Assembly: GCF_048541835.1 (NCBI RefSeq) | Contig: NZ_JBLEOY010000001.1 | Location: forward strand, 186,001 to 250,000 | From: QIJE01 sp048541835 | Lineage (GTDB): Bacteria; SZUA-79; Acidulodesulfobacterales; Acidulodesulfobacteraceae | DNA length: 64,000 bases | Direction: 5' to 3' | In this document: positions 44,045 to 56,726 of the stretch, piece by piece | Position numbering within the stretch: the first letter of the stretch is position 1 | Layout of the letters: every line of letters begins with the position of its first letter | The notes under the pieces: generated by a model | What the model saw: the letters and a program-made list of their open reading frames with translations, nothing else | Database searches by the model: none | What the model was told of the DNA's origin: nothing | Translations under genes and position numbers: made by a program

Positions 44045-44985
44045 CAAAACTCCAATATATACTTACTGTAAACAGGGCTATTAAAGGTCTCATTTATTGC
44101 TTTTTCAAACGAGGTCGATTCTACCTCAAAAATATCCCACCAAGGTATCAGCTCAAAATGGTCATCAGTGACTAATGCCTCAAGTTGCTGTATTGTAAAT
44201 GGCGGATTTTTGCTAAAGAGCGCGTAACCCCACACTAAAAAATAAAATAGACTATAGGGTATTGTTATAATAGGCGTCCTTAAGCCTTTTACTTTTTTGA
44301 TAGTTCTTATAATGTCTATGTAATCTACTTCGTCACAACCTGTTATATTATATGTCTCATTTTGAGGTTGTTTCTCCATAGCACTAATTATAATATTACA
44401 AAAGTCTTTTTCATAAAGTGGCTGCCTCATATATCTACCGTGACCGGGGATAGGAAAGAATGGAACTTTTTCCATAAATCTACTTAGCCACCCTAAATGT
44501 TTTCTGTCAAACCATCCATACATAAGGGTAGGCCTTAAAATACATTGAGGAATTTTTGACTCAATTACCAATTTCTCCTGCTCTTTTTTTGTATTTGTAT
44601 AAAAATCATCAGCTTTTGAATTGATAACTGAGGAACTTATATGAACTAAATAAGATATATCATATTTTTTCATAACCTCTAAAATATTCTTTGTTGATGT
44701 TATGTTATTTCTTATAAACGGCTCAATAGTAGGTGCACCAATTTGTGCTTGGAGCATCAAAACAACATTCGCGCTTTCAAAAGACTTTTCCCATTCACCA
44801 TATTCTGCTAAATCTGCTTCAATGGCTGTAATATCAGGATGTAACTCTCGAAGAACCATCAAATTTTCGGTATGTTTATCAATTGCAACCAAGTTTGAAT
44901 ATCCTCTTGATTTTAATTGAATTATTAAGTTCTGACCAACCAAACCGGCTGCGCCGGGTATTATTATCTTACTATTCTTATCCAA
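44044..44985 (-). CDS. NAD-dependent epimerase/dehydratase-like extended SDR
   Basis: 313 residues with GAAGLVGQNLI (G-x2-G-x2-G), catalytic Ser in HISSSVINS and Y-x3-K in YTNTK. The C-terminal part (VDYIDIIRTIKKVKG...) is the substrate-binding half of sugar-nucleotide epimerases. Start is a TTG with GAGGAG about 6 bases upstream, overlapping the UbiA gene by 8 bases. It may act on a lipid-linked or nucleotide sugar. The specific substrate is unknown. Confidence 0.8.
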   Translation of the reverse strand: MDKNSKIIIPGAAGLVGQNLIIQLKSRGYSNLVAIDKHTENLMVLRELHPDITAIEADLAEYGEWEKSFESANVVLMLQAQIGAPTIEPFIRNNITSTKNILEVMKKYDISYLVHISSSVINSKADDFYTNTKKEQEKLVIESKIPQCILRPTLMYGWFDRKHLGWLSRFMEKVPFFPIPGHGRYMRQPLYEKDFCNIIISAMEKQPQNETYNITGCDEVDYIDIIRTIKKVKGLRTPIITIPYSLFYFLVWGYALFSKNPPFTIQQLEALVTDDHFELIPWWDIFEVESTSFEKAINETFNSPVYSKYILEF

Positions 44986-45856
44986 AATTAACTCCTCTCA
45001 CTATAATTAAAAAGCTAACAAACCACATTAATATCGTAATTTGCAAGAATTTATCTTTTAAAACCAATTTAGTCGGACTACCGCTATTCTCATATACAAA
45101 GGTTATTTGCATATATCTCATAATCCCAAGTATGACAAAAAAAGTTGTGAAATAAAGATAATGAGTGTGCAACTTATTAAGAACACTACTAGAAACGGTA
45201 TACAATATATAAGAGACTATAATTACGGCTGACATCAGTACCATAACAGCATTGACAAACTCTAAATTGTACCCACTAATATTTTTTCTTGTCTCTTTTC
45301 CTTTCAATGCAAAAATAACATCATCTCTTCGTTTTGCAATTGCTAAAAATAGTGCCAATAAAAATGTCATAATTATAATCCACATAGATAAAGTATTGCT
45401 AATCACACTTGCACCTGCAAAAAGTCTCAAGACAAATCCAGTGGCAATAATAAATATATCCACAAGCGCCACATGTTTTAGCTTTAATGAATATGCAATA
45501 TTCAGTATAAAATAGGATATTAGCACAGTGAATAAGTTTATATTTATCAAAAATGCAATTATTAAGGAAACGGCAGATAAAATTACAATCAAGTATTTGG
45601 CCAATGCTTTGCTTATATTGCCACTGGCAAGCGGTCTATATCTTTTTTTTGGGTGTTCTTTGTCCAATTCTATGTCTGCAAGATCATTAAAAATATATAT
45701 ACTACTTGCGATCATGGAGAATAAAATAAATGCGATAGAGACATCAAGGAAATTTTGATATTGGAAATTAAAAGAAAACAGCAACGGCGCAAACACAAAA
45801 ATATTTTTTATATATTGATGCGGCCTCAAAAGTATAATTATATTTTTTATCTTCAA
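44978..45856 (-). CDS. UbiA-family prenyltransferase, probable decaprenyl-phosphate phosphoribosyltransferase
   Basis: 292 residues with about eight membrane helices and the aspartate motif NDLADIELDKEHPKKRYRP (N57, D58, D61, D65) typical of the DPPR synthase branch of UbiA, which transfers phosphoribose from PRPP to polyprenyl phosphate. This is the first step to polyprenylphosphoryl-arabinose. The start is TTG with AGGAGG 7 bases upstream. It is the first gene of the sugar-donor cluster. UbiA enzymes of quinone synthesis have other motifs, and the neighbours support the DPPR reading. Confidence 0.85.
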   Translation of the reverse strand: MKIKNIIILLRPHQYIKNIFVFAPLLFSFNFQYQNFLDVSIAFILFSMIASSIYIFNDLADIELDKEHPKKRYRPLASGNISKALAKYLIVILSAVSLIIAFLININLFTVLISYFILNIAYSLKLKHVALVDIFIIATGFVLRLFAGASVISNTLSMWIIIMTFLLALFLAIAKRRDDVIFALKGKETRKNISGYNLEFVNAVMVLMSAVIIVSYILYTVSSSVLNKLHTHYLYFTTFFVILGIMRYMQITFVYENSGSPTKLVLKDKFLQITILMWFVSFLIIVRGVNFG

Positions 45857-45990
45857 TTAAAACCTCCTGCGTATGATGTCAAATTCATACTACAAGTAGA
45901 AATCACCGTTCATGAAAATATTTTTATAGTATACCAAAATTTTAATAATTTGTAAAAAAAATAGAGGTGCCGACTAAATGGCACGAAAAA

Positions 45991-46675
45991 CTATTTATCC
46001 GCCGGCTCTGTTACCCTTTCTTCTGTTTTTATGATATCTTCGACTTCTTTAACGGATGGTAGATCGCCCAACCCTTTAAGATTAAAAACCTCCAAAAAAT
46101 GGTTGGTTGTCTTATAAATTAACGGCCTTTCGATGATATCCTTTCTGCCAGTTACCCTAACAAGATTCTTTTCTATCAAAAATTTTTTTATACCTCAAGA
46201 ATCTACTCCTCTTATCATATCTATTTTACTCTTGATAACAGGTTGTTTATACGCCATTATAGATAACGTTTCCAACTGCGGTTTCGTAAATATTTGGGGC
46301 ATTTACCTTTAAAAATTCAGAAATTACCCCATAACACTCAGGTTTTGTCTTGAAACTATAATTGTCATTATTAACCGATAAATATATCCCGTAACCTATG
46401 TCCCCGTTAAATCTACTCTTTATAAACTCCGTAGCCTTTAATATCATTATCTTCTTTTGTTTATAACTATTCAATTAGACAGGATTCATCTTGTGTGCTA
46501 CATTGCCGTATTCTTTATCTTTTTTTCTGTTCCTTTTTTTAACGGTCACGCTAAAAATTTCGCAGATCCTATCCATTGAAATCGGCTCATCCGATACAAA
46601 TATAACGGCCTCTACCGCTGGAGCAAGAGCATTGATATCTTCAAAATAATTACATAACGAGTTTAATAAAACCAT
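45991..46675 (-). pseudogene. scpB: Segregation and condensation protein B, broken
   Basis: Pieces of ScpB in order on the minus strand: LAPAVEAVIFVSDEPISMDRI (N-terminal winged helix), an in-frame TAA at 46475-46477, GYGIYLSVNNDNYSFKTKPE, a one-base shift near 46295 after which PQLETLSIMAYKQPV and KIDMIRGVDS follow, an in-frame TGA at 46195-46197, then FLIEKNLVRVTGRKDIIERP and FLEVFNLKGLGDLP at the C-terminus. Intact ScpB bridges SMC-ScpA in chromosome segregation. Three separate lesions argue for a pseudogene, or a badly sequenced stretch. scpA is not adjacent. Confidence 0.85.
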
Positions 46676-46754
46676 GATAAAAAGGATGCGAGAAACACAA
46701 GAAAACCGCGCAGAGCACCTACCGTAACCAAAATCTGCAACGATTATTTAACAA

Positions 46755-47286
46755 TTATCTATAATAAAGCCCGACATTTAACGCATCAAACCAGTTCAAA
46801 AACTTATTAACCATATCCTTACCCTTAAAAATAAGACCATGTTGCGGCATTATAACCTCAACATCAAGCTTGGAGATCAATCCAAACCTTGGGCTCGTTC
46901 GAAGGCATCCATCTCTTGCGGAAATACTCCATATACTTAGTGTGTGCGTCAAAATCCCTGACGAATACATCCGGCTTCTTTTGCCTTTCGGGTCTTCTCT
47001 TGGAACAAGTGCGGCTCCGATATCGCCGGAAAAAAGTATCTTAGAAACAGGATCGTATAGGTTTAACTGTCCCGGGGAATGCAAATAATGCGCAGGGATT
47101 ATGTCAAAGGCATAATCATCCGTCATATTGAATTTCATGCCTGCATCCTCAATCATTATCATATTTTCCGGCCTTGCCCCCTATAATGGGATATAAACGT
47201 ACTCCAAATCCTATCAATCAAGATCTTGGTATCCGTAATAGAAAGCCATAACGCTAATGTCGAAACCACATCAGTCCTGATAGGAA
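46755..47286 (-). pseudogene. ODP-type metallo-beta-lactamase-fold protein, broken
   Basis: Main piece (46755-47162) reads FDIIPAHYLHSPGQLNLYD, KILFSGDIGAALVP and VEVIMPQHGLIFKGKDM, like the oxygen-binding di-iron (ODP) MBL-fold proteins. Between about 46885 and 46965 the expected DFDAHTKYMEYFRKRWMPSN appears in another frame, so two opposite indels bracket it. The segment IWSTFISHYRGQGRKI upstream of 47162 is again in a different frame. Several lesions suggest a decayed gene. It abuts the tRNA-Met gene. Confidence 0.7.
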
Positions 47287-47363
47287 TGGTGGCGGTGCAG
47301 GGAATCGAACCCCGGACACTACGGATATGAGCCGTATGCTCTAACCGACTGAGCTACACCGCC
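47287..47363 (-). tRNA. tRNA-Met (anticodon CAT), elongator type
   Basis: Cloverleaf reads on the minus strand: acceptor GGCGGTG, D arm GCTC...GAGC, anticodon stem TACGG / CCGTA with loop CTCATAT (anticodon CAT), TTCGATT loop, and CACCGCC. The CCA end is encoded (47287-47289). The paired G-C first acceptor base pair and ACGGCTCATA anticodon arm fit elongator methionine, not initiator, tRNA. It sits between decayed genes and the secreted propeller gene. Confidence 0.95.
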
Positions 47364-47404
47364 GACTATATAATATATAACATATTATTGTAATAGATAA
47401 AATT

Positions 47405-49051
47405 CTAATTTTCAATCTTATAAATTGCTATGTAGCTTTTGGGTTTAGTAAACATAGAGCCAGGGGTTTCGACTATTCCGTCAGATAGATAAAGGCCATT
47501 ACCTTCCTTAAAAATAGAAAATCCGGCACTGTAACCGGTTACCGGCTTTATCTCCCAACGAGGATAAAACCCCACTTTATTCCAAGTAAGACTAAATATA
47601 GAGTTTTTGATATAATAATTAAGGTTATGCAGAGAAGCTGCCTGCTTATAATTCTTTAAAACAATAATTTCTAATTTACCATTATGATATAATCCATCAA
47701 TTTGCGCAGGAATATTATATATCAACCCATCGGCATATGTCGAACTCAAATCTCCTCCAAAAGACGAGACACTAACCTGCAAGGGAGACCCTCCGTACGT
47801 CTTCTGACCGGTATAAATCGTTTTCCCTTTGTTATCTATAATCATTAAGTTTCCTGAATTAGATAATGCCAAAAGATAATTCTTACCGTTTCCTTTAATA
47901 TTTCCGTAAACCGTTCCGTAGAGCGTTATGTTATTATAAAAAGTAAGCCGTCGTGTTTTTATCAATGTATCCGTACTGTTATTAAACCGATATACATAAG
48001 TTTTACCGCCAAATTGACCTATGGGATAACCATTCTGTCCTATAACGTAATCATTGAAATACCTGCCTGACGGACTTACTGAAATGGGGTTTTGGCCTAC
48101 AATAACATTTCCTAAACCGGGTAAATCCATGACCCTTAAAAATATATTATAGTTTTTAGTTAATTTTACAAGACTATCGTTCTTATAAACCAACATATAA
48201 GATATTATCATACCAAGTTTCGCCTTGGTAATGATTAATGCCCGATGATCTTTGGAAATCCTATAAAATCCAACATATATGACATTACTCCTTGGAGATA
48301 ATTCATGCTGCGCCAATTTGGTCAGTTTTCCGCTAATAGATAAATTATATAAAATAATTCTATGTCTCGTTGCTATAACGGTCTGAATCCCCTTAGATAA
48401 AAATTTACCTGTGCTTATAGCTTGTATTATATATTCTTTAACTGCTGTCCTAACGAGTCCATCGTCACCCTTGGCAAACTGCTTTATAAACATACTTCCG
48501 CCAACAACCTCAGGCACACTGACTGTCGTCTTATTTTTAAGCAAAAAAATCTTCGGCGGATGCATGGAAACAATTTTCTTTTTTAAAATGTTAGAGAGCC
48601 TATTTATATCATTGACGATAAATTTACTTCCAAGTGCTTGAATACTATTTCTATAAATTATTTTATCCCTAACGACACTAAATATGTTAGATTGCAGGAT
48701 AAAGGTATCCCCTATCTTAATGATCCTTCCAAAAATTAAGTAATTGATTTTAAAATGCTTAGATAATTTTAAAAAATCTTTTGATGAAAAATTTATATTA
48801 TTGCCCTTGATGTATGAAACGAGATCGGGATATCTCACTATTCGAATATCGTTAGAGGCTAAACTTGAAGACAGAAGCAAAGGAATACTGCGTGCAATAT
48901 ATGAATATTTTTTATTATGCGTAGAAACAATTTTATAAGGCATTATTCCGATATTCACATACGCAAAAGCATTTTTTTTAAATATAAAAATCAAAGATAG
49001 AAAGATAAATATAAAGATAAAAAAACTCTTATTTTTTATTATTTTAAACAA
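47405..49051 (-). CDS. Secreted TolB-like N-terminal domain plus beta-propeller protein
   Basis: 548 residues. Signal peptide of about 30 residues (charged start, IFIFIFLSLIFIF, then KKNAFA). A TolB/FlgO-type domain follows (VNIGIMPYKIV... IPLLLSSSLASNDIRIVR). The rest is strand-rich with blocks such as SPSGRYFNDYVIG and KNYLLALSNSGNLMIIDNKG, resembling VCBS/FG-GAP propeller blades. The start is TTG with GGAG 7 bases upstream. Probably periplasmic or outer-membrane. Function unknown; it is next to the prepilin peptidase but in a separate unit. Confidence 0.65.
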   Translation of the reverse strand: MFKIIKNKSFFIFIFIFLSLIFIFKKNAFAYVNIGIMPYKIVSTHNKKYSYIARSIPLLLSSSLASNDIRIVRYPDLVSYIKGNNINFSSKDFLKLSKHFKINYLIFGRIIKIGDTFILQSNIFSVVRDKIIYRNSIQALGSKFIVNDINRLSNILKKKIVSMHPPKIFLLKNKTTVSVPEVVGGSMFIKQFAKGDDGLVRTAVKEYIIQAISTGKFLSKGIQTVIATRHRIILYNLSISGKLTKLAQHELSPRSNVIYVGFYRISKDHRALIITKAKLGMIISYMLVYKNDSLVKLTKNYNIFLRVMDLPGLGNVIVGQNPISVSPSGRYFNDYVIGQNGYPIGQFGGKTYVYRFNNSTDTLIKTRRLTFYNNITLYGTVYGNIKGNGKNYLLALSNSGNLMIIDNKGKTIYTGQKTYGGSPLQVSVSSFGGDLSSTYADGLIYNIPAQIDGLYHNGKLEIIVLKNYKQAASLHNLNYYIKNSIFSLTWNKVGFYPRWEIKPVTGYSAGFSIFKEGNGLYLSDGIVETPGSMFTKPKSYIAIYKIEN

Positions 49052-49103
49052 ATATATTCTCCATATAAAATCATTTAAACTTCTTTCATTTTTAAAAAAA
49101 AAT

Positions 49104-49152
49104 CATATTTTTTTTTATTATGTTTATTCTTAACATAATAAAAAAAAATTGT
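49104..49152. terminator. AT-rich inverted repeat after the prepilin peptidase gene
   Basis: Arms TTTTTTTTATTATGTT and AACATAATAAAAAAAA surround a short loop. The stem is almost entirely A-T, with T runs at either end, so it could serve as a weak bidirectional terminator. It lies about 50 bases beyond the peptidase stop. Confidence 0.4.
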
Positions 49153-49193
49153 CAAATCAGTATGCCACCTTTAATCACTATATTACTTCAATA

Positions 49194-50105
49194 TCAATAT
49201 AATTTTATAAAATTAATATAAATTTTTATTAAGGAATGACCGTAAAATATATAATAAACAGCGGCGAGTGAAAGAAAGGGTCCAAACGGTATTTTAAAAT
49301 CGTAACTCACGGTTTTAGCGTTCGTCAATTTTTGAAATACAAAGAATAACATAAATCCGACTAACGCGAAAATAGAACCGACGAAAATTGTAAATATTGC
49401 CCCGATCAGTCCCAAATAAGAGCCTATTCCAGCAATTAGCTTTATATCCCCCCCTCCAAGTCCTTCTTTTTTTTTAACGGTTTCATAAAAAAAAGCTATA
49501 AAGTAAAAAAATAATCCAGGTATTATAAACCCATATAAAGAAAACATTATGGGTTTATGCAATAAAAAAATATTTGCGACAAACCCAGAAACTATTAATA
49601 AAATATTTAGAATATCCGGAATAATTCTATGGAATAAGTCTATAAAAGCTATGGAAATGATAATTATTATAAAAAAGGCAAAAGTAAAAAAATAATTTAA
49701 CTGTCCCCATATATAATCCCTAAAATAGCCTATGTTAAATTCATTAATATGTAAAAGAAAATACGAATAATAAAAATATTTCAAAAACAGCAAATATAGC
49801 AATACACCAGTTAAAAATTCCACTATAGGGTATAATGGCGAAATTCTACTTCCGCATTCTCTACATTTACCTACTAAAATTACATAACTTAAAATCGGAA
49901 TATTATCGTAAAATTTAATTCTTGCCCCGCAACTCGGACAAGTTGAAGACGGATATATTATCGAAAGGCTTCTTGGTAATCTATATATAATAACATTTAT
50001 AAAACTACCTATAGATAATCCAAACAAAAATACAAATACAGAAAAGAAAAGAAAAAAACGATAGGAAAATAGAGTCTGAATTAAAACTATATTTTTATAG
50101 TCCAT
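49194..50105 (-). CDS. pilD: Prepilin peptidase / N-methyltransferase (A24 family)
   Basis: Polytopic inner-membrane aspartyl protease that cleaves and methylates type IV prepilins and pseudopilins. Motifs: GSFINVIIYRLPRS, a zinc-type four-Cys site CPSCGARI...CRECG, and the two catalytic Asp, one in AFIDLFHRIIPD and one in GLGGGDIKLI. Start set at the ATG at 50103-50105 (MDYKNIVLI); a longer TTG reading runs into the rRNA terminator hairpin. About 303 residues. The only prepilin in this window is at 12.7 kb, so the enzyme is not clustered with its substrates. Confidence 0.93.
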   Translation of the reverse strand: MDYKNIVLIQTLFSYRFFLFFSVFVFLFGLSIGSFINVIIYRLPRSLSIIYPSSTCPSCGARIKFYDNIPILSYVILVGKCRECGSRISPLYPIVEFLTGVLLYLLFLKYFYYSYFLLHINEFNIGYFRDYIWGQLNYFFTFAFFIIIIISIAFIDLFHRIIPDILNILLIVSGFVANIFLLHKPIMFSLYGFIIPGLFFYFIAFFYETVKKKEGLGGGDIKLIAGIGSYLGLIGAIFTIFVGSIFALVGFMLFFVFQKLTNAKTVSYDFKIPFGPFLSLAAVYYIFYGHSLIKIYINFIKLY

Positions 50106-50123
50106 AATGGCTAAATAGATATT

Positions 50124-50164
50124 AAAAAAATACCCCAAACAACATGTATAACATGTTTGGGGTA
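50124..50164 (-). terminator. Rho-independent terminator of the rRNA operon
   Basis: On the minus strand TACCCCAAACA and TGTTTGGGGTA form a perfect 11-base-pair stem (50154-50164 with 50131-50141) closing a 12-base loop, followed by seven T. It begins 7 bases after the 5S gene and overlaps the region before pilD. Confidence 0.9.
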
Positions 50165-50170
50165 AATAAA

Positions 50171-50286
<116 letters not shown>

Positions 50287-50356
50287 AACTTGTCTATAAA
50301 TAATCGAATGCAAACTAAGCAAATTAGTCTAAGTATCAATGGCTTATATGTAATGA

Positions 50357-53363
<3,007 letters not shown>

Positions 53364-53468
53364 TATACTTAAAACATTCGCCTTGATCCTAATTACTAAT
53401 TGCTTAATTCACATTCAATTTTCAAAGAGCAAATAAAAACCTAACCGGTACTATTCTCATAAACTTAA

Positions 53469-53544
53469 TGGTGGAGGTGAACGGAATCGAACCGATGACC
53501 TCCTGCGTGCAAAGCAGGCGCTCTACCATCTGAGCTACACCCCC
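53469..53544 (-). tRNA. tRNA-Ala (anticodon TGC)
   Basis: Minus-strand cloverleaf with acceptor GGGGGTG / CACCTCC, anticodon stem CCTGC / GCAGG with loop TTTGCAC (anticodon TGC), TTCGATT loop and encoded CCA. It is the second tRNA of the 16S-23S spacer. Confidence 0.96.
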
Positions 53545-53568
53545 TCTATTCACAAACCACATATTTAT

Positions 53569-53645
53569 TGGTGGGCCTATCTGGATTCGAACCAGAGACC
53601 CCACGCTTATCAGGCGTGTGCTCTAACCACCTGAGCTATAGGCCC
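53569..53645 (-). tRNA. tRNA-Ile (anticodon GAT)
   Basis: Minus-strand cloverleaf with acceptor GGGCCTA / TAGGCCC, anticodon stem ACGC / GCGT with loop CTGATAA (anticodon GAT), TTCGAAT loop and encoded CCA. It is the first spacer tRNA after 16S, followed by tRNA-Ala after 24 bases. Confidence 0.96.
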
Positions 53646-53697
53646 ATAAGCCTAATAACCGGTATTTCAAAACTAAACAGCACATTTTACTCCTTTA

Positions 53698-55251
<1,554 letters not shown>

Positions 55252-55299
55252 CAATAAAATATGTTAGAAATTAACTATTTTTTTTTTAATGCGTGCTGT

Positions 55300-55320
55300 T
55301 TAGTTCTCAAAGACCGATCT
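55300..55320 (-). promoter_or_regulatory. boxA-like antitermination element in the rRNA leader
   Basis: The minus strand reads GGTCTTTGAGAACTAAACAG about 50 bases before 16S, similar to the boxA element bound by NusB/NusE in rRNA leaders. Match by eye is partial. Confidence 0.4.
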
Positions 55321-55364
55321 TCTGTAGCAGGCTTTCTTAATACCTTAACTCGAAGTGTTTAAGT

Positions 55365-55393
55365 AGTATATTACTATGCAACATCATTGTCAA
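55365..55393 (-). promoter_or_regulatory. Predicted rRNA operon promoter
   Basis: Minus strand TTGACA (55388-55393) and TATACT (55365-55370) with exactly 17 bases between: a near-consensus sigma-70 promoter. The -35 box lies inside the last codons of tyrS and the -10 just past its stop, so the rRNA promoter overlaps the coding end of the upstream gene. The leader to 16S would be about 110 bases. No UP element was judged beyond the A/T-rich upstream codons. Confidence 0.75.
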
Positions 55394-56720
55394 GCTTTTT
55401 TTTAATAATTTTATATATTTTTTTCTTACCTACTTTTAGCACGAATTCATTGATGTTTTTTGGAATTGCATAGGTATTGATATCAACTTTAGATTCTCTA
55501 ATATCTTTATCCTTAGTTTCGAAATATATTTTAACCGCTCCCTGTTTAATTAATCTTTTCGCTTCACTATTACTTGAAACGGCATTTATGCTATTTAAAA
55601 ATGAGATAATAACTTCCGTTGGAACCAATAAGGATGGAATGTCATTAAGTAGCCATTTGCTACCGGTTATAAATTTCTCGTAATCTTTACTATTAAGTTC
55701 TATAGTGTTTATATCTTCAGGATTAACTTTTTTTTGATATTTGTCCACAAAATATTTTTGAGCTTTATCGGCAGAAGATTTACCCCAATATCTTTCAACG
55801 ATTTCTAATGCGAGCATTTTCTTTGCCGTTATTGGATTCAAACCTTCATTTATATCTCTTTTTAATTCTGCCAGCACTTTATTAGAAACCAAACTTAAAA
55901 GCTCATAATATTTGATCATCATTTCATCCGATATCGACATTATTTTGCCGAACATTTCATTCGGTTCATCTGACATCCCTATATGATTGCCCAAGGATTT
56001 ACTCATCTTATTTTTTCCATCAAGTCCTTCAAGCAAAGGCATAGTCATGATAACTTGAGGGGTTAACCCAAAGCTTTTCATTAGCTCTCTGCCTACGATA
56101 AGATTAAATTTTTGGTCATTCCCGCCTATTTCGATATCTGACTTAAGAAATAAAGAATCAAAGCCTTGAAGTAATGGATAGATAAACTCATGTATAGCGA
56201 TCGGCCTATTATCTTTATATCTCTTTTCAAAATCATCTTTTTCAAGCATTCTTCTAACCGTATAATTTGAGGAAACCATAATAAACTCGTCCAATTTTAT
56301 ATTGGACAACCACCAACTGTTAAAAAGAATCGCAGTTTTTTCCGGTTTTAATATTTTAAATGCCTGACGCTTATAATCTATAGAGTTTTTTAAGACATTT
56401 TCTTTTGATAAAGATTTCCTCGTTTCGGACTTTCCGGTAGGATCGCCTATCATTGCGGTAAAATCTCCGATAATAAAAAATACGATATGCCCGTATTCTT
56501 GAAAAACCCTAAGCTTATTTAGTAGAACGGCATGTCCCAAATGAATGACTGGAGACGTAGGATCAAAACCTGCCTTAATTTTTAACGGAATATTATTGTT
56601 TAACGAATACGACAATTTTTTATAGAGCTCGTCTTCTTTTATAATCTCGACACTCCCTCTTCTTATAGCATCCATCTGTTCTTTAATCGCGCTTTCTATT
56701 CCGTGCTTTATATTGTCCAT
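55374..56720 (-). CDS. tyrS: Tyrosyl-tRNA synthetase
   Basis: Class I synthetase charging tRNA-Tyr. The 448 residues contain the HIGH-like motif HLGH (60-63) in AGFDPTSPVIHLGH, EIGGNDQKFN for tyrosine binding, KMSKSLGNHIG, and an S4-type C-terminal RNA-binding domain (SEAKRLIKQGAVKI). The longer spacing and sequence place it with the TyrZ-like bacterial branch. It starts 6 bases after the ymdB stop; its 3' end contains the rRNA promoter. Confidence 0.96.
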   Translation of the reverse strand: MDNIKHGIESAIKEQMDAIRRGSVEIIKEDELYKKLSYSLNNNIPLKIKAGFDPTSPVIHLGHAVLLNKLRVFQEYGHIVFFIIGDFTAMIGDPTGKSETRKSLSKENVLKNSIDYKRQAFKILKPEKTAILFNSWWLSNIKLDEFIMVSSNYTVRRMLEKDDFEKRYKDNRPIAIHEFIYPLLQGFDSLFLKSDIEIGGNDQKFNLIVGRELMKSFGLTPQVIMTMPLLEGLDGKNKMSKSLGNHIGMSDEPNEMFGKIMSISDEMMIKYYELLSLVSNKVLAELKRDINEGLNPITAKKMLALEIVERYWGKSSADKAQKYFVDKYQKKVNPEDINTIELNSKDYEKFITGSKWLLNDIPSLLVPTEVIISFLNSINAVSSNSEAKRLIKQGAVKIYFETKDKDIRESKVDINTYAIPKNINEFVLKVGKKKIYKIIKKKLDNDVA

Positions 56721-56726
56721 ATAGAT

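Noticed and set aside
44978..45856. UbiA protein as a quinone or haem O enzyme
   Set aside because: The NDLADIELDKEHPKKRYRP motif and the DprE1/DprE2-like neighbours fit phosphoribosyl transfer to polyprenyl phosphate better.
46195..46197. TGA in scpB as selenocysteine or as recoded tryptophan
   Set aside because: The scpB sequence has another stop and a frameshift as well, no SECIS-like hairpin is evident, and TGA ends many intact genes in this window (for example bioA's upstream neighbour).
47287..47363. tRNA-Met as a proven attachment site
   Set aside because: No repeat of the tRNA 3' end and no integrase was found by reading the 32-47 kb region, so only a possible boundary is claimed.
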